Part shown: positions 35,401 to 43,572 of the stretch, in pieces | Position numbering within the stretch: the stretch's first letter is position 1 | Layout of the letters: each line of letters starts with the position of its first letter | Origin: Chimonanthus salicifolius | Taxonomy: Eukaryota > Streptophyta > Magnoliopsida > Laurales > Calycanthaceae | Assembly (NCBI GenBank): GCA_013350335.1 | Contig: CM023539.1 | Coordinates: 25,971,043-26,035,042 of the forward strand | DNA: 64,000 nt | Reading direction: 5' to 3' | Notes under the pieces: model-generated | Database searches by the model: none | Told to the model about the DNA's origin: nothing | The model's input: the letters and a program-made list of their open reading frames with translations, nothing else | Translations under genes and position numbers: made by a program

Positions 35401-38362
35401 ATAATAAAAAATAAAAATAAAACCTTCACATAGCAACATAGTTAGATTACTAAAAAGGAAGTATATAATGATAAGAAGAATACACAGAGGAAAGCTTTCC
35501 TATTTCTTTTCTATTGGCTTCATTTGCCATGGATGAGAACACAATGACACGATTAGCATTAAAGTAAATGCATGCCAACAGAATTCCCTGGACAGAGTTA
35601 TTAACAAGTACCTCCTCCAGAAACCCCTGCATCCGATAGAAGCACCAAGCCAAGGCCTATTACACACATTGCTGCACCTAAAAATTGCCACATGGAATAT
35701 CGGGTCCGTAGGAAAACCCAAGTGAGAATTATGGCCCATGGTATAGTCCAGCAATCCAATAGTGTCACACTAGTAATTGACGAGAATTGGTATGCCTTGA
35801 TAACTGCATCATATAATGCTATCCATCAGTTAATAACAGCAAAACCCCTTCCAAGATCCTACTTAACACAATCTTCAGAATAGACTAGATAGAAAACAGA
35901 AATGGGAGATGGAGTACAGAAGCTGCAATTACAATTTGGACGATGTTGATTGAAAACAAAGAGTATTGCTTCTCTACTTAATTGAAAAAAAAAAAAAAAG
36001 GAAAAAGAAAATGGAAATTACTGTGTCACGTACCAAGATAATTCGCTTGAACATCAACGAAGGCTAAAGCAATATACCAATACCAAGAGACCTGAAAATC
36101 CCACACAAATGAAGATCATAAACAGAGTAAAGTTATCCTTGATACAACTGAAATCACATTAGAAAATGGATCATTTTGTTGTACACTTCAGTCACAGGAA
36201 AGTGTTAAAAGCCTAATACCATTCTATATAAACCTTATCGTGCAACAAAAACCACATGGATGATAAAATATTCTTCTCCTTGTCCTTAATTTCACCAATT
36301 CTTTTTTTTTCTGGTTGAAGATGTGGTATGAATCAACGATTCACTTCGCTAATGATATCAACCTCATAGATGAATGCAGACACAACACAGTGGATCCACA
36401 TAGTCCACTGTATTACATGCTTTCTCAATGTTCAAGAATGAAATGATCCATCAATTAAACGGGCTGTTTTAGCTCTAACTAATCACATTTGGATTTTGTT
36501 ATGATTGACAAACATGTCAGAGTAAGAATGTCAGGGTAGTATATATATTGGAAAAAAAAATTGCATGATGAAGGCTTAGAATTCGAGAGTAAGTGGCATT
36601 GGGCTGGTGATCTCCAAGACATAGGATCCTCACAAATCACTAGTCAAGCATAGGATAGTTCTTTCTCATTTACTCCCCATATTTACAGTGATTTGGATTT
36701 TGCTCTTAAGTATTGATGAAACAACTCTCCAGTTGAATAAGGTGAACGTTTATAGAAAATTGAATATAAGAGTTATTCACTCTTGACTGTTGAGGCCTTT
36801 TGGACATTTTAATTACTTTAATTGAAAAACCATATTCCAACATATATGAGATATTTTTCCTCTCATTTCTGTTATGATTTAACAAGAGAAAAAATACTAG
36901 TTTTTGAGATAAGAGATATGGAGGGTCTGCTCTCGTGATAACAATGATGGACAATCCATCTTTAGGGAGACGTGTTGTGAAACACAATGGGGATAGGCAG
37001 AGAACGTCAGGTTCAAAGTGATGATAAGTCAATAGCCTAAAACCTCTTTCGATGTCCAAAATTAGCCAGTGGATGGAGCTTCAGAGCACGGTTCATTCAT
37101 GTTTGGCCCATTGGTTGGATGATCCTGATCAATTGGCACAATTGGATATCTTCTAGGTTGCAACCTAAATATCATTCTTTACCAACTCCTACTCAATCCA
37201 ATCATTATGAATATGCACTTGATAACAAAAAAAAGGCCAGTATCAATCCAATCACATTGATCAGAAAATCTCAGAAATCATAATACACAACTTCAACTGT
37301 TATTAATGATATTTACCTGTAACTTCTGCCTCCGATATAAAAGGATGCTACTGTAAACCAAAGCCAGTGCTAAGTAAGTGAAGAGTGATTGAGTCAGTGG
37401 CGCATCAACACCTACAAAAAAAAGGGAATCATCAATAACACTGGTACAAAACTTATTTCAAAAATTGAGAGAGAGAGAAGCTTATCTGGATCTTTCATAA
37501 CAATGCACTTACTACATATTCATGTATGCAAATCTAGGCATGTCGACTAATGGCTACCATCATAGAAGAGGAAACATATTAGAAAACCATGAATTGATAA
37601 CATTCTTGAGGTAGAACTCACTCTCAAAAGCTAGTCATTAAGATAAATGTGTCTCAATTGTTATATAGAGTCATTGGTTTCACACTCTCCCTCACGTGCA
37701 GCAGCATCCTACGGCTGCATGCGGAACGTTTTCTGATACCATATTAGAAAACCATGACTTATAACATTCTTGAAGTAGAACTCACTCTCAAAAGCTAGTC
37801 ATTAAGAGAAGAGTGCCTCAAGTGTTATACAAAGTCATTAATTTCACAAATTAACTCACGCAGGATTTTTTGTCATTTCACAAAACACGAGAGGAGAAAG
37901 AAAAAATTTCAAATGAGTCCATCCTTAGAAAGGACGATGAAAAAGAGAGAAAAAATTTCAAATGAGTCCATCCTTAGAAAGGACGATGAAAAAGACCAGC
38001 AAATCAGCCACCAAGGGAAATGGGATAGTGGGGTTGTCAGATTACTGCAATTTTCTGGCGATGCCTCCTGAACATGCAGCCCACAAATTGTCTGCACTGT
38101 ACAATTGGAGTATCTGCCATGTCCTTAAAAAAACCCATAAAGTCCACTGGATTTGAAGCTATTTCCGTTAGTGAACTGGAACCGTTCCAGAAGCGCTTCA
38201 TGCCAAGTCATTGGCTGAAAGAGAAGTCAAAGAAATAGAGATGATTTCACGGAAATTACCAAGGTCTGCGATGAGAGACGCAATGAAGCTGGTGATGGCA
38301 AGGAAGAGAGAAACAAGCTGACCCAGAAAGAGTAGGAGTATCAGGTCCCAGACCTTGTCCAT
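10883..38362 (-). CDS. SLC35F/DUF914-type membrane transporter, 11 exons, 327 aa
   Basis: Predicted multi-pass transporter of the drug/metabolite superfamily (plant solute carrier 35 F1/F2-like, EamA fold), likely in an endomembrane or the plasma membrane; the substrate is unknown. Exons in coding order: 38362-38260, 37411-37317, 36091-36034, 35803-35612, 35327-35251, 35032-34950, 34092-34041, 31630-31562, 20785-20699, 20618-20554, 10985-10883. They total 984 nt with a TAG stop at 10885-10883. All introns are GT-AG and all phases join without a stop. About ten hydrophobic segments span residues 7-292. Recognisable pieces are [66 protein letters not shown] and LTSDMWAV. A hydrophilic tail follows residue 293. 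The start lies just after a CT-rich leader. Family assignment is from remembered family pattern, not a search. Confidence 0.88.
11765..11904 (-). repeat. Copia 3' LTR
   Basis: 140 bp. In element orientation it runs TATTAGAGGGCAGGG to TTGA, with the expected TG/CA ends altered at both sides. It abuts the CTGAC duplication. Confidence 0.85.
11942..12493 (-). pseudogene. Copia RNase H domain
   Basis: 183-codon open frame. It contains [11 protein letters not shown], the first catalytic aspartate in [18 protein letters not shown] with the second acidic residue, the LFCDNLS aspartate, and the C-terminal [16 protein letters not shown] and DIFTKGLP signatures of copia pol. It overlaps the end of the reverse transcriptase frame because of a frameshift near 12680. 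The catalytic residues look intact. Confidence 0.9.
12470..13340 (-). pseudogene. Copia reverse transcriptase domain
   Basis: The frame includes [12 protein letters not shown], the [10 protein letters not shown] segment, [11 protein letters not shown] with its catalytic aspartate, [10 protein letters not shown], and [12 protein letters not shown] with the paired active-site aspartates. After the LGLDV segment the protein goes out of frame near 12680 and the connection to RNase H continues in the other frame. The polyprotein is therefore split although the polymerase core is preserved. Confidence 0.9.
13332..14836 (-). pseudogene. Copia GAG-pre-integrase and integrase domains
   Basis: The segment 14045-14836 carries the pre-integrase [10 protein letters not shown] motif, a zinc-type His/Cys region ending in [11 protein letters not shown], and the integrase core with HSDVW, FTDDY and [11 protein letters not shown]. 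The next frame (13332-14216) supplies the third catalytic part ([15 protein letters not shown] region), [16 protein letters not shown] and LRTFGCTCY, then a Ser/Pro-rich linker leading to reverse transcriptase. A frameshift around 14100-14210 separates the two pieces. Confidence 0.88.
14659..15192 (-). pseudogene. Copia protease and Gag zinc-knuckle region
   Basis: The protease motif reads [11 protein letters not shown] where the family has DSGAT-H, so the residue after the catalytic aspartate is changed. Just upstream, in a different frame, a CCHC knuckle is recognisable as [14 protein letters not shown], with Tyr in place of the metal-binding His. A frameshift lies between them near 15060-15080. 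Inactivation is likely. Confidence 0.8.
15220..15993 (-). pseudogene. Copia Gag (UBN2-like) with nonsense mutations
   Basis: The likely start is the ATG at 15993-15991 ([15 protein letters not shown]). The reading shows the family's [13 protein letters not shown] segment, then two stops near 15855 and 15835, then a long open stretch (15220-15756) with [32 protein letters not shown] and LGPDYSMF. This is the retrotransposon Gag capsid-like domain. Without the two stops it would be continuous, so decay is by point mutation here. Confidence 0.85.
15994..16863 (-). other. Long leader of the copia element with internal repeats
   Basis: About 870 bases between the primer-binding site and gag, unusually long for an element of this size. 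Two copies of an approximately 80-bp unit (near 16308-16390 and 16503-16590) share AGATCTGAG, GGAGTCGGGTCG and GGGCCGACGA. Poly-T and poly-A runs occur at about 16064-16076 and 16648-16660. Open frames here are not coding in any known family. Confidence 0.55.
16864..17004 (-). repeat. Copia 5' LTR
   Basis: 141 bp, ending TTTTTCA in element orientation. It differs from its partner at scattered positions, so the insertion is not recent. Confidence 0.85.
17035..18890 (+). mobile_element. Decayed second Ty1/copia element
   Basis: A probable 5' LTR (17035-17236, TGTTAAC to TTCACA, TATAAATA at 17167-17174) is followed directly by TGGTATTCGAGCCA, an iMet-type primer-binding site. Gag, protease and most of integrase are missing. 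A reverse transcriptase N-terminal part (17601-17933, with [20 protein letters not shown]) ends in frameshifts and a deletion. A stop-filled RNase H remnant (18330-18840) has [22 protein letters not shown] tract at 18871 precedes only the start of a 3' LTR. It lies 25 bp from the other copia element. Confidence 0.75.
17391..17430. repeat. (TAA)n microsatellite
   Basis: Forty bases of AAT/TAA trinucleotide repeat inside the decayed copia element, between the primer-binding-site region and the reverse transcriptase remnant. Confidence 0.95.
18891..20553. other. Intron 10 sequence without recognised genes
   Basis: AT-rich intron sequence between the decayed copia element and exon 10. A GGGGGAGGGG tract lies at about 19081-19103. 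Small open frames at 19071-19262 and 19605-19883 show no family resemblance. Confidence 0.5.
21530..22290 (+). mobile_element. SINE interrupted by a MITE
   Basis: With the MITE at 21573-22089 removed, the flanks join into a tRNA-like head. TGGAGAGATGGG (box A type) lies left of the insertion and GAGTTCAATTCC (box B type) right of it, about 31 bases apart, as in a tRNA. The remaining body continues to about 22290, where the LTR element at 22292 begins. The SINE call rests on the box spacing only. Confidence 0.5.
21573..22089. mobile_element. 517-bp MITE with 8-bp target duplication
   Basis: The ends are imperfect inverted repeats (CATGGTTGTTAAAATC against CAATGTTGTGAAAATC on the other strand). 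GTGGAAGG stands on both sides (21565-21572 and 22090-22097). The terminal 60-90 bases on each side are built from repeated TACGAT and ATCGTA words. There is no coding capacity. The 8-bp duplication suggests a hAT-type source; a 9-bp Mutator-type site with one mismatch is possible. Confidence 0.7.
22292..22936 (+). repeat. LARD-like element 5' LTR
   Basis: 645 bp with a TATA-type TATATGTATTTAAAGG near 22507, followed by the primer-binding site. It differs from the 3' LTR by scattered substitutions. Confidence 0.88.
22937..23980 (+). other. LARD-like internal region, left part
   Basis: Begins with the primer-binding site. GA/CAG-rich with many short partial repeats (CAGATCTG, CAGAGTGCAGC). No coding signature is seen. 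Confidence 0.6.
23981..27182 (+). mobile_element. Gypsy-type solo LTR, 3.2 kb, nested
   Basis: Starts TGTAACACCCGG at 23981 and ends GGGACGTTACA at 27182. GATGC flanks both ends (23976-23980 and 27183-27187). There is no internal domain or second LTR, so it formed by LTR-LTR recombination after insertion into the LARD-like element. The length and ends fit the long-LTR chromovirus (Tekay/Del-like) group, which is inference from remembered structure. It contains the 72-bp palindrome array at 25175-25715. Confidence 0.88.
25175..25715. repeat. Eight-unit palindrome array, 72-bp period
   Basis: Eight units each combine YAGYCGACTGAATC, a 4-5 base spacer and GATTCAGTCGACTGA, so each can fold into a hairpin. 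Unit starts are 25175, 25247, 25320, 25392, 25464, 25535, 25607 and 25680, giving steps of 71-73 bases. The approximately 35-40 bases between hairpins are far less alike. A degenerate ninth unit appears near 25750. Confidence 0.88.
27183..28764 (+). other. LARD-like internal region, right part
   Basis: Starts with the GATGC duplication left by the solo LTR. It has the same CAG/GAG-rich character as the left part. Minus-strand open frames up to 143 codons (for example 28044-28475) arise because the purine-rich strand lacks stop complements; they match no retroelement domain. Confidence 0.6.
28765..29408 (+). repeat. LARD-like element 3' LTR
   Basis: 644 bp, near-identical to 22292-22936. Its right edge meets the AGTAG duplication. 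Confidence 0.88.
29414..30419 (+). mobile_element. LTR-like fragment with TATA box in intron 8
   Basis: Non-coding. TATAAATAAG at 29781-29790 is followed by short U-rich leader sequence and then AT-rich sequence, the layout of a plant LTR promoter. No matching second copy or target duplication was found. The open frame at 29585-29785 ends just after the TATA box and is not convincing. Confidence 0.3.
30420..31536 (+). mobile_element. 5'-truncated LINE fragment next to exon 8
   Basis: Translated pieces are a zf-RVT zinc-binding segment (30449-30631, [17 protein letters not shown]) and an RNase H start (30893-31105, [18 protein letters not shown] with the first catalytic aspartate), both typical of the C-terminal end of plant LINE ORF2. 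It ends in an A-rich tail at about 31526-31536. Frames are broken. It lies antisense to the host gene, with its tail about 25 bases from the exon 8 splice donor. Confidence 0.7.
31640..34030. other. Intron 7 of the transporter gene
   Basis: 2.4 kb of intron with no recognised transposon. One exon-like segment is present at 32903-32948 (see findings). Confidence 0.6.
36100..37310. other. Intron 2 of the transporter gene
   Basis: 1.2 kb, AT-rich. No gene or transposon structure is recognised. Confidence 0.6.
37577..37848 (-). mobile_element. Small TRIM element in intron 1
   Basis: Two 107-108 bp repeats (37577-37684 and 37742-37848) surround a 57-bp internal region. On the minus strand the internal region starts TGGTATCAGAAAACG, a match to the first 10 bases of the iMet primer-binding site, and ends with a GAGGGAGAG purine tract before TGTGAAACC. 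That is the full LTR-PBS-PPT-LTR plan in 272 bp. No target duplication was recognised and the far LTR end is not a clean CA. Confidence 0.75.
37896..37993. repeat. Exact 49-bp tandem duplication in intron 1
   Basis: Two copies of a 49-base unit containing CAAATGAGTCCATCCTTAG, apparently identical, lie head to tail. A young slippage or duplication event. Confidence 0.85.
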
Positions 38363-38404
38363 GGAGAGAAGTGAGAGAGAGAGAGAGAAAGAGGAAGAAG
38401 GTAA
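38363..38404 (-). promoter_or_regulatory. Pyrimidine-rich 5' leader of the transporter gene
   Basis: On the minus strand the 40 bases before the ATG are a CT/TC repeat (GA run on the plus strand at about 38376-38394). Such tracts are common in plant 5' UTRs and core promoters. The transcription start is not determined. Confidence 0.45.
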
Positions 38405-38900
38405 GGTGGTGTTACGACGTTAGTAGAACCGGATTTAATTTGTAGCGAATGCTTGTGTTGTGCTCAGCTACCGTTCTTCACAAAACAAGCGCCAAGGTTT
38501 GAACGACAAAGCGTTGGGTGGCATGGACGATGCACCCACCATAGGACAGTACATGAGAAGGGACTTCCACTCATTTCCTGCTCGTCCATTCCAGGTCAAC
38601 CTTTCCCTATCTCCACTCTGCCAGCAGCTCATCCGCCTTTCCAAGGTTGAAGTCTAATTGTTTAAAAAGCATGAAGTCTCAGTCTGCTACCATAATCTTC
38701 ACTTCTGATTCCGGGAACGAATAATCATCGAGTCCCGGACATCGATGTATGTCTTCTATATGGGGTCTATTACTATAGAAATCACCATTTGAAACTATTT
38801 AATAATAACTATTTATATTAAAAGTAGAAATAATGAGAAACAGATGAATCAAATTTCAGTGTAAACATTTAATTTATAGTCATTTAATTTTATTCTTCGT
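38405..38900. other. Upstream region of the transporter gene
   Basis: Probable promoter. Overlapping 65-codon frames at 38453-38657 show no family resemblance. No firm TATA box is assigned. Confidence 0.35.
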
Positions 38901-38905
38901 TCTTT

Positions 38906-39593
38906 GGGTAGAATTAAAATGTAAGTGCATTGAGGCCAAGAAGTGTGTATTGATTCTGTTAACTTTTCAAAAAAAAAAAAAAATTTGAAAATACACTGGA
39001 TGTAGGATTTTAAATAACCCCCATTGCAAACACATTTTCCATCAATTAGTCTACACAGTTGAAAAGAATTAACTAGTGACATGCTATGAAAATTAAATAA
39101 AAGTTATAAGGTGAATTCGAGAATTTGAAGGCTTAAAAAAATTAAAAGAATTAAATGGATTTTAATCGGATTTTCAATATTTTCTTTGAAAAGACGATTT
39201 TACATCTTTTGATTTAATTGTTATTTTCCCAATTCCATCATTTTTTTTTAAGGAATGAATACAATGAAACAAACAAAATAACAATTAAATCAAAAGAGGT
39301 AAAATCGTCTTTTCAAAGAAAATATTGAAAACCCAATTAAAATCCATTTAATTCTTTTAATTTTTTTTAATCCTTCAAATTTTCGAATTCGGCTTATAAC
39401 TTTTATTCAATTTTCATAGCATATCACTAATTAATTCATTTCAACGTAGACTAATGGAGGGAAAATGTGTTTGTGATGGGAGTTATTTAAAATCCTACTT
39501 ACAGTGTATTTTCAAAATATTTTTTTTTTTGAAAAGTTACTACAATTAATACACACGTCCTGGCTTGAATCCACTTACATTCTAATTCTACCC
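38906..39593. repeat. 688-bp long inverted repeat (fold-back MITE-like)
   Basis: Ends GGGTAGAATT (38906) and AATTCTACCC (39593 side) are complementary. The two arms of about 330 bases remain complementary to the centre near 39240-39255 with few mismatches, for example around CTTTGAAAAGACGATTTTAC at 39183 and its complement near 39300. No coding sequence. No clear target duplication, so the superfamily is unknown. It lies about 540 bp upstream of the transporter ATG. Confidence 0.85.
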
Positions 39594-42181
39594 ATTTAAT
39601 TTCCCTCTTCATTTTTTGGGTATGATTTTTGAAGTCCAAAATTGTACCATTTTCACTTAAAATCAGTCCCGGAGTTTATAAAATTCAAAATAGATGAATT
39701 TTGATAATTTGTTTGTAAAAATCAATCGAGAAATAAATTCTTTTGAAAATCTCTCTCCACAGTTCATTCATTCGGACGATTCGGATGTTCTGATCGTCCG
39801 AACGAATGCATAATGAACGGGACGTTTGACCAAACTATCAAAACACGGAAGGCCAAAATGGTAATTTCACCTAAAAACGAAAAACGATGCCTCCTGGCAA
39901 AACAGTGCAGAAAAGTGTAGTGTTTATATGGCCAGTCTTAAAATTTAGTAGGTAGAGATTAAATTTTATTAATACTTCATCAAGTTTAATTTTAATATAA
40001 ATAATTATTTTTTAGTGAATTTTAAACTATTTTTTAAATGGACCAGATATTAACATATATATATACCAAAAAGTCCAATGGACTTTCACGAATTTCTTGT
40101 ACAAGTCCAAGCCTACGTATTTAGTTAAACAAGCTTAATATTTAGTCTGAGCATGGCCCAATAAGTTGTTACATGTGTTTAAATCTTTTTTTTGAATGAT
40201 TGTGTTTAAATCTTGTTCATTTATAATGGACTTATGATGAGGTCTTATATTCTAATCAAAATTAAAATAATAGAATCTTACAAAATTGTTATTGGAAAAC
40301 TAGGTTCTAAGAAAGTAATCTTACAGATAAACCCATGTCACAACCGACATAATTCGATTCTGCCACAAAGGATGAATCTTAAATCTCACCTTGGTCAAGT
40401 TTTTTAATGTGGTTCACTCAATTGGACTTCATACACTCAAATGGAGTACAGATCTTGGAAAATAATTTTGCAATTTTTAAATTCAACAAAGATTTATAAA
40501 TAAACAATAAATCACTCGCTAATGGGGAGAAGAAACTTAACTTCAGCCAGACATGAATATAGTGGTCGTCCATGACCTTTATTTATAATAGAGCATTACA
40601 AAATTTACAGAAAAATTGCACCTTATACACCATTAAATTAGTGGCAAAGTGCAAGGGCAAAATTGGCCTGACGATATGTACCGTTGATTTATCAGTTGTA
40701 AAGTCCTCTCTTCTCTCTTTTTATTTTTTAGAAAAATACAAAAAAAATATGAAAAAATCGAAAAACCTAGGTTGAGCAATTTTTTTAAAGTAACAGTCAT
40801 TTCTATGAAGTTTTAGGTACTTGAAAGTCAAAATTTTGATATATTTTAAAATTTTGAAAATTGTCTTAAAACTTTGAAAATGTCTAAAAAATTTATAAAG
40901 AAGGAAACCAACATTAGGAAACACCTAATATGAACTTTATATTCTTTAATATCCTCTAGTGACATGTATCTTCTATTATAATTTATAAAATTTTATTGTA
41001 AAAAATTATAAGTTTCATAAAAAGATTGAAATATTAAAAAATTACATAGAAATCTTAAAAACTCTATCAATCACATTAGAGGCTCTTCATTTAATTATAG
41101 AAAAAGTTGTATATCATTTCATTTATTTTTTTTTGACAAAAAACTCGAAATTGAGAAGTATCTTCAAAATCCCGGCATTTATCAAATTTTCAACAAATTC
41201 TTGTAAAATCACACTGACACCTACAAACTATGTGAATAATATTAACATATGTCCGTTGAATTTCATAAGTACTGAATATTATTTCATTAAATTATTTTCA
41301 TAAAAAATTCAAAAATTGAGATTATCTTAAAGTTGGAACTCGAAAAATTTAATGAAAATAATTCAAAACATCAAAATTGATGAAAATAACTCTAAAATTA
41401 AATAACTTGTTCTTAAATATTTTTAAATCCAAAAATATGAATGAAAATCACTCAAAAATCAATCAAAAATATCTTTTAATAAATAAAAAACCTTCAGTCG
41501 ATAATATGCAGTATCAACTGATAAATCAGCCAGTATCCACGCTTCACATCTGGCAAAAACGCCACAGTACATGTGGACCGATACATATCGCTAGCCTCTA
41601 AGGTGATACATATCGACTAATAATATACCCCATGTCGAAGTGTACAATATTACAAAATTCCACGTCACCCATCTAACAGTACGTGGACACATGTTCTTAC
41701 AACATCATTTGGCCAATAGAATTTTTACACTAATATGTATTGAAATAGAAAATATAAAAAAATTCTAGTAAACGCTCATGTGAATTTCCATAAGAAAAAG
41801 AAGAGAAAGTAGCCTGTGATATGATCTTGCCACTCTAGTTATTTTTAGGATATGCCCTGGAAGCTTAAAATTAAAAATAAAGGTCGGACCCATACAGGGT
41901 TACCCTGGGTCACTTATTTAACTATTCTAGGATCCAAAAGCTATTTCTCTTTCCTTATGTTAAAAGTTTCATAAAATAGCAATTTAGCATGGATGATGTG
42001 GTCACGGTTTCTTGCAGATGCAGTGCATCAATTCAAGCAGGTCCAAGGTCAAGTTTAGGCTCATGATTCGGGTTGGTACTGGTCATAGGCGGCGTTGGTC
42101 ACCGCTTAAGGGCTCTAGAAAGAAAGGACCCCTACCTACTTAAACTCCTTAATATACCTGTCACAAAGGACCTATGAAATC
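39594..42181. other. AT-rich intergenic sequence
   Basis: No gene. Two palindromic clusters are present: ATTCGGACGATTCGG with GATCGTCCGAACGAAT at 39765-39815, followed by an AAAATGGTAATTTCACC phrase near 39857, and TCGATA/GATACATATCG words at 41490-41640. Remaining open frames look like chance. Confidence 0.5.
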
Positions 42182-42397
42182 CAGGGCCGGCCCTGGCTTT
42201 AGGCCAACTAGGCCACCGCCTAGGGCCCCTCAATGTGACTAATGGACTGTAGAGTCTCCCACATTGCACTGCTTTCAGGGCCTAGGGCCCCCACCAATGC
42301 ATTGTGTCTAGAGCTCTGAGATTTCAGGACTGATTCTACTGAAATCTCACTCCGCTTAGAACACCTGAGATTTTAGGGGATCTCAGAGCCGGCTCTG
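42182..42397. mobile_element. hAT-like MITE
   Basis: The left end CAGGGCCGGCCCTGG and the complement of the right end CAGAGCCGGCTCTGAG are near-matching terminal inverted repeats of the CAGGGCCGG type common in plant hAT elements. About 216 bp, non-coding. An 8-bp target duplication is not visible, so the right end may be misplaced. Confidence 0.5.
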
Positions 42398-42654
42398 CTC
42401 ATGACTAGCCTACTATTTGCTAATGGTTTGAGAGAAAATGGAAATATGAAAACAAATAAAAACGAAGATGTATATGCACTCTTGTGATGATGTGGCAATC
42501 CACATTCTACAAAAATAATAATAAATGTCGTAAATTTTTTTTAAGTCCATGAATTACATCTCTGCCTAGGGAATGGCAACGAGCTGGGTTCATGTTGCGC
42601 ACAGGCCGAACCTGATTTATAAAAGATGAGCTGAGCTCGAGACCATTAAGAACA

Positions 42655-43217
42655 AATATGGACATTTGTCTTCGTATGATCAAGAGATGCTTCTAAATCA
42701 TCTTCAAAATCTTGCCATCCATGATAAGCCAGTCAGTCACCCTATTATATAATATTCTAGAGGACGTCATCCAGGTTCAAGGAATTCATCACAGGGCCAA
42801 ACATCTACACGTCGAGATCCTTCTACATTTGAGATTGTAGAGAATCAACTAAATGGAATGAGATGTGGGTTATGCAAAAATACTAGGTCATACGAGGAGA
42901 ACTTGTCCAAATAGGCCACCTTCTTCACAGACATCTACGAGTGTAGATTTAAATGCTGATTATAATGTACGTGATTTCATTGAATCACAAATAGCGAGTT
43001 TTCCACAGGATAGTGGATCTTACAACTTTGGTGACGATTCAACATATAACGCTACAGAAATGACCGAAGTAAGTTCATTCCTTAAAGAACTTATATGTAT
43101 TTACCAATCGACATATAACTTTTCCATATGTTCTAATGTGATTTTTTTAAATGTTATGCAGTGGTCTGGTGATCTTAGAGATAATGACGATTTCTTGCAA
43201 TGGTGGAATCAATGAAG
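42655..43217 (+). pseudogene. FAR1/MULE-like protein 3' end fragment with zinc knuckle
   Basis: Translation gives a Ser/Thr/Arg-rich linker (SRNSSQGQTSTRRDPSTFE), then a CCHC-type knuckle split by a frameshift: RCGLC in one frame and KILGHTRRTCPNRP in the next. An acidic tail follows. A GT-AG intron (about 43069-43161) joins to a last exon ending DNDDFLQWWNQ and TGA at 43217. FAR1-related and Mutator transposase-type proteins end in this way. Only the C-terminal part is present and it is frameshifted. Confidence 0.6.
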
Positions 43218-43572
43218 TGAAGATAGGAGTGTCAATAGCTTAATTTTAAGTTAGGAATGCTCTTGAATGTACTCTCTTTTATATTAAGCATGGTATTGAA
43301 CGGCTTCCAATTGAAGTAGACATATTCTGATTTTTAAGTTAGGAATGCTCTTGAATGCTCTTGTCAGCTTGAATGTATTCATTTTAAGTGGAAAATGAAG
43401 TTGATTTATGGAGAGTATGAAAATCAAATGAAATATTTAAATGCTAATTTAGTTCAAAATAACATTTTTAAAGTAACGACCCAATTCACAATGAGCAGGA
43501 GATAAATAATATAACATGTTCATTAAAAATCTGAAATTTACATCTGTTTTACATGTCAATTAAAAAAAAAAA

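Noticed and set aside
38453..38657. Small upstream gene next to the transporter
   Set aside because: Two overlapping 65-codon frames without any conserved motif; more likely promoter or 5' flank.
39594..42180. Plus-strand small frames in AT-rich sequence
   Set aside because: Lys/Asn/Ile-rich chance frames with no supporting signal.
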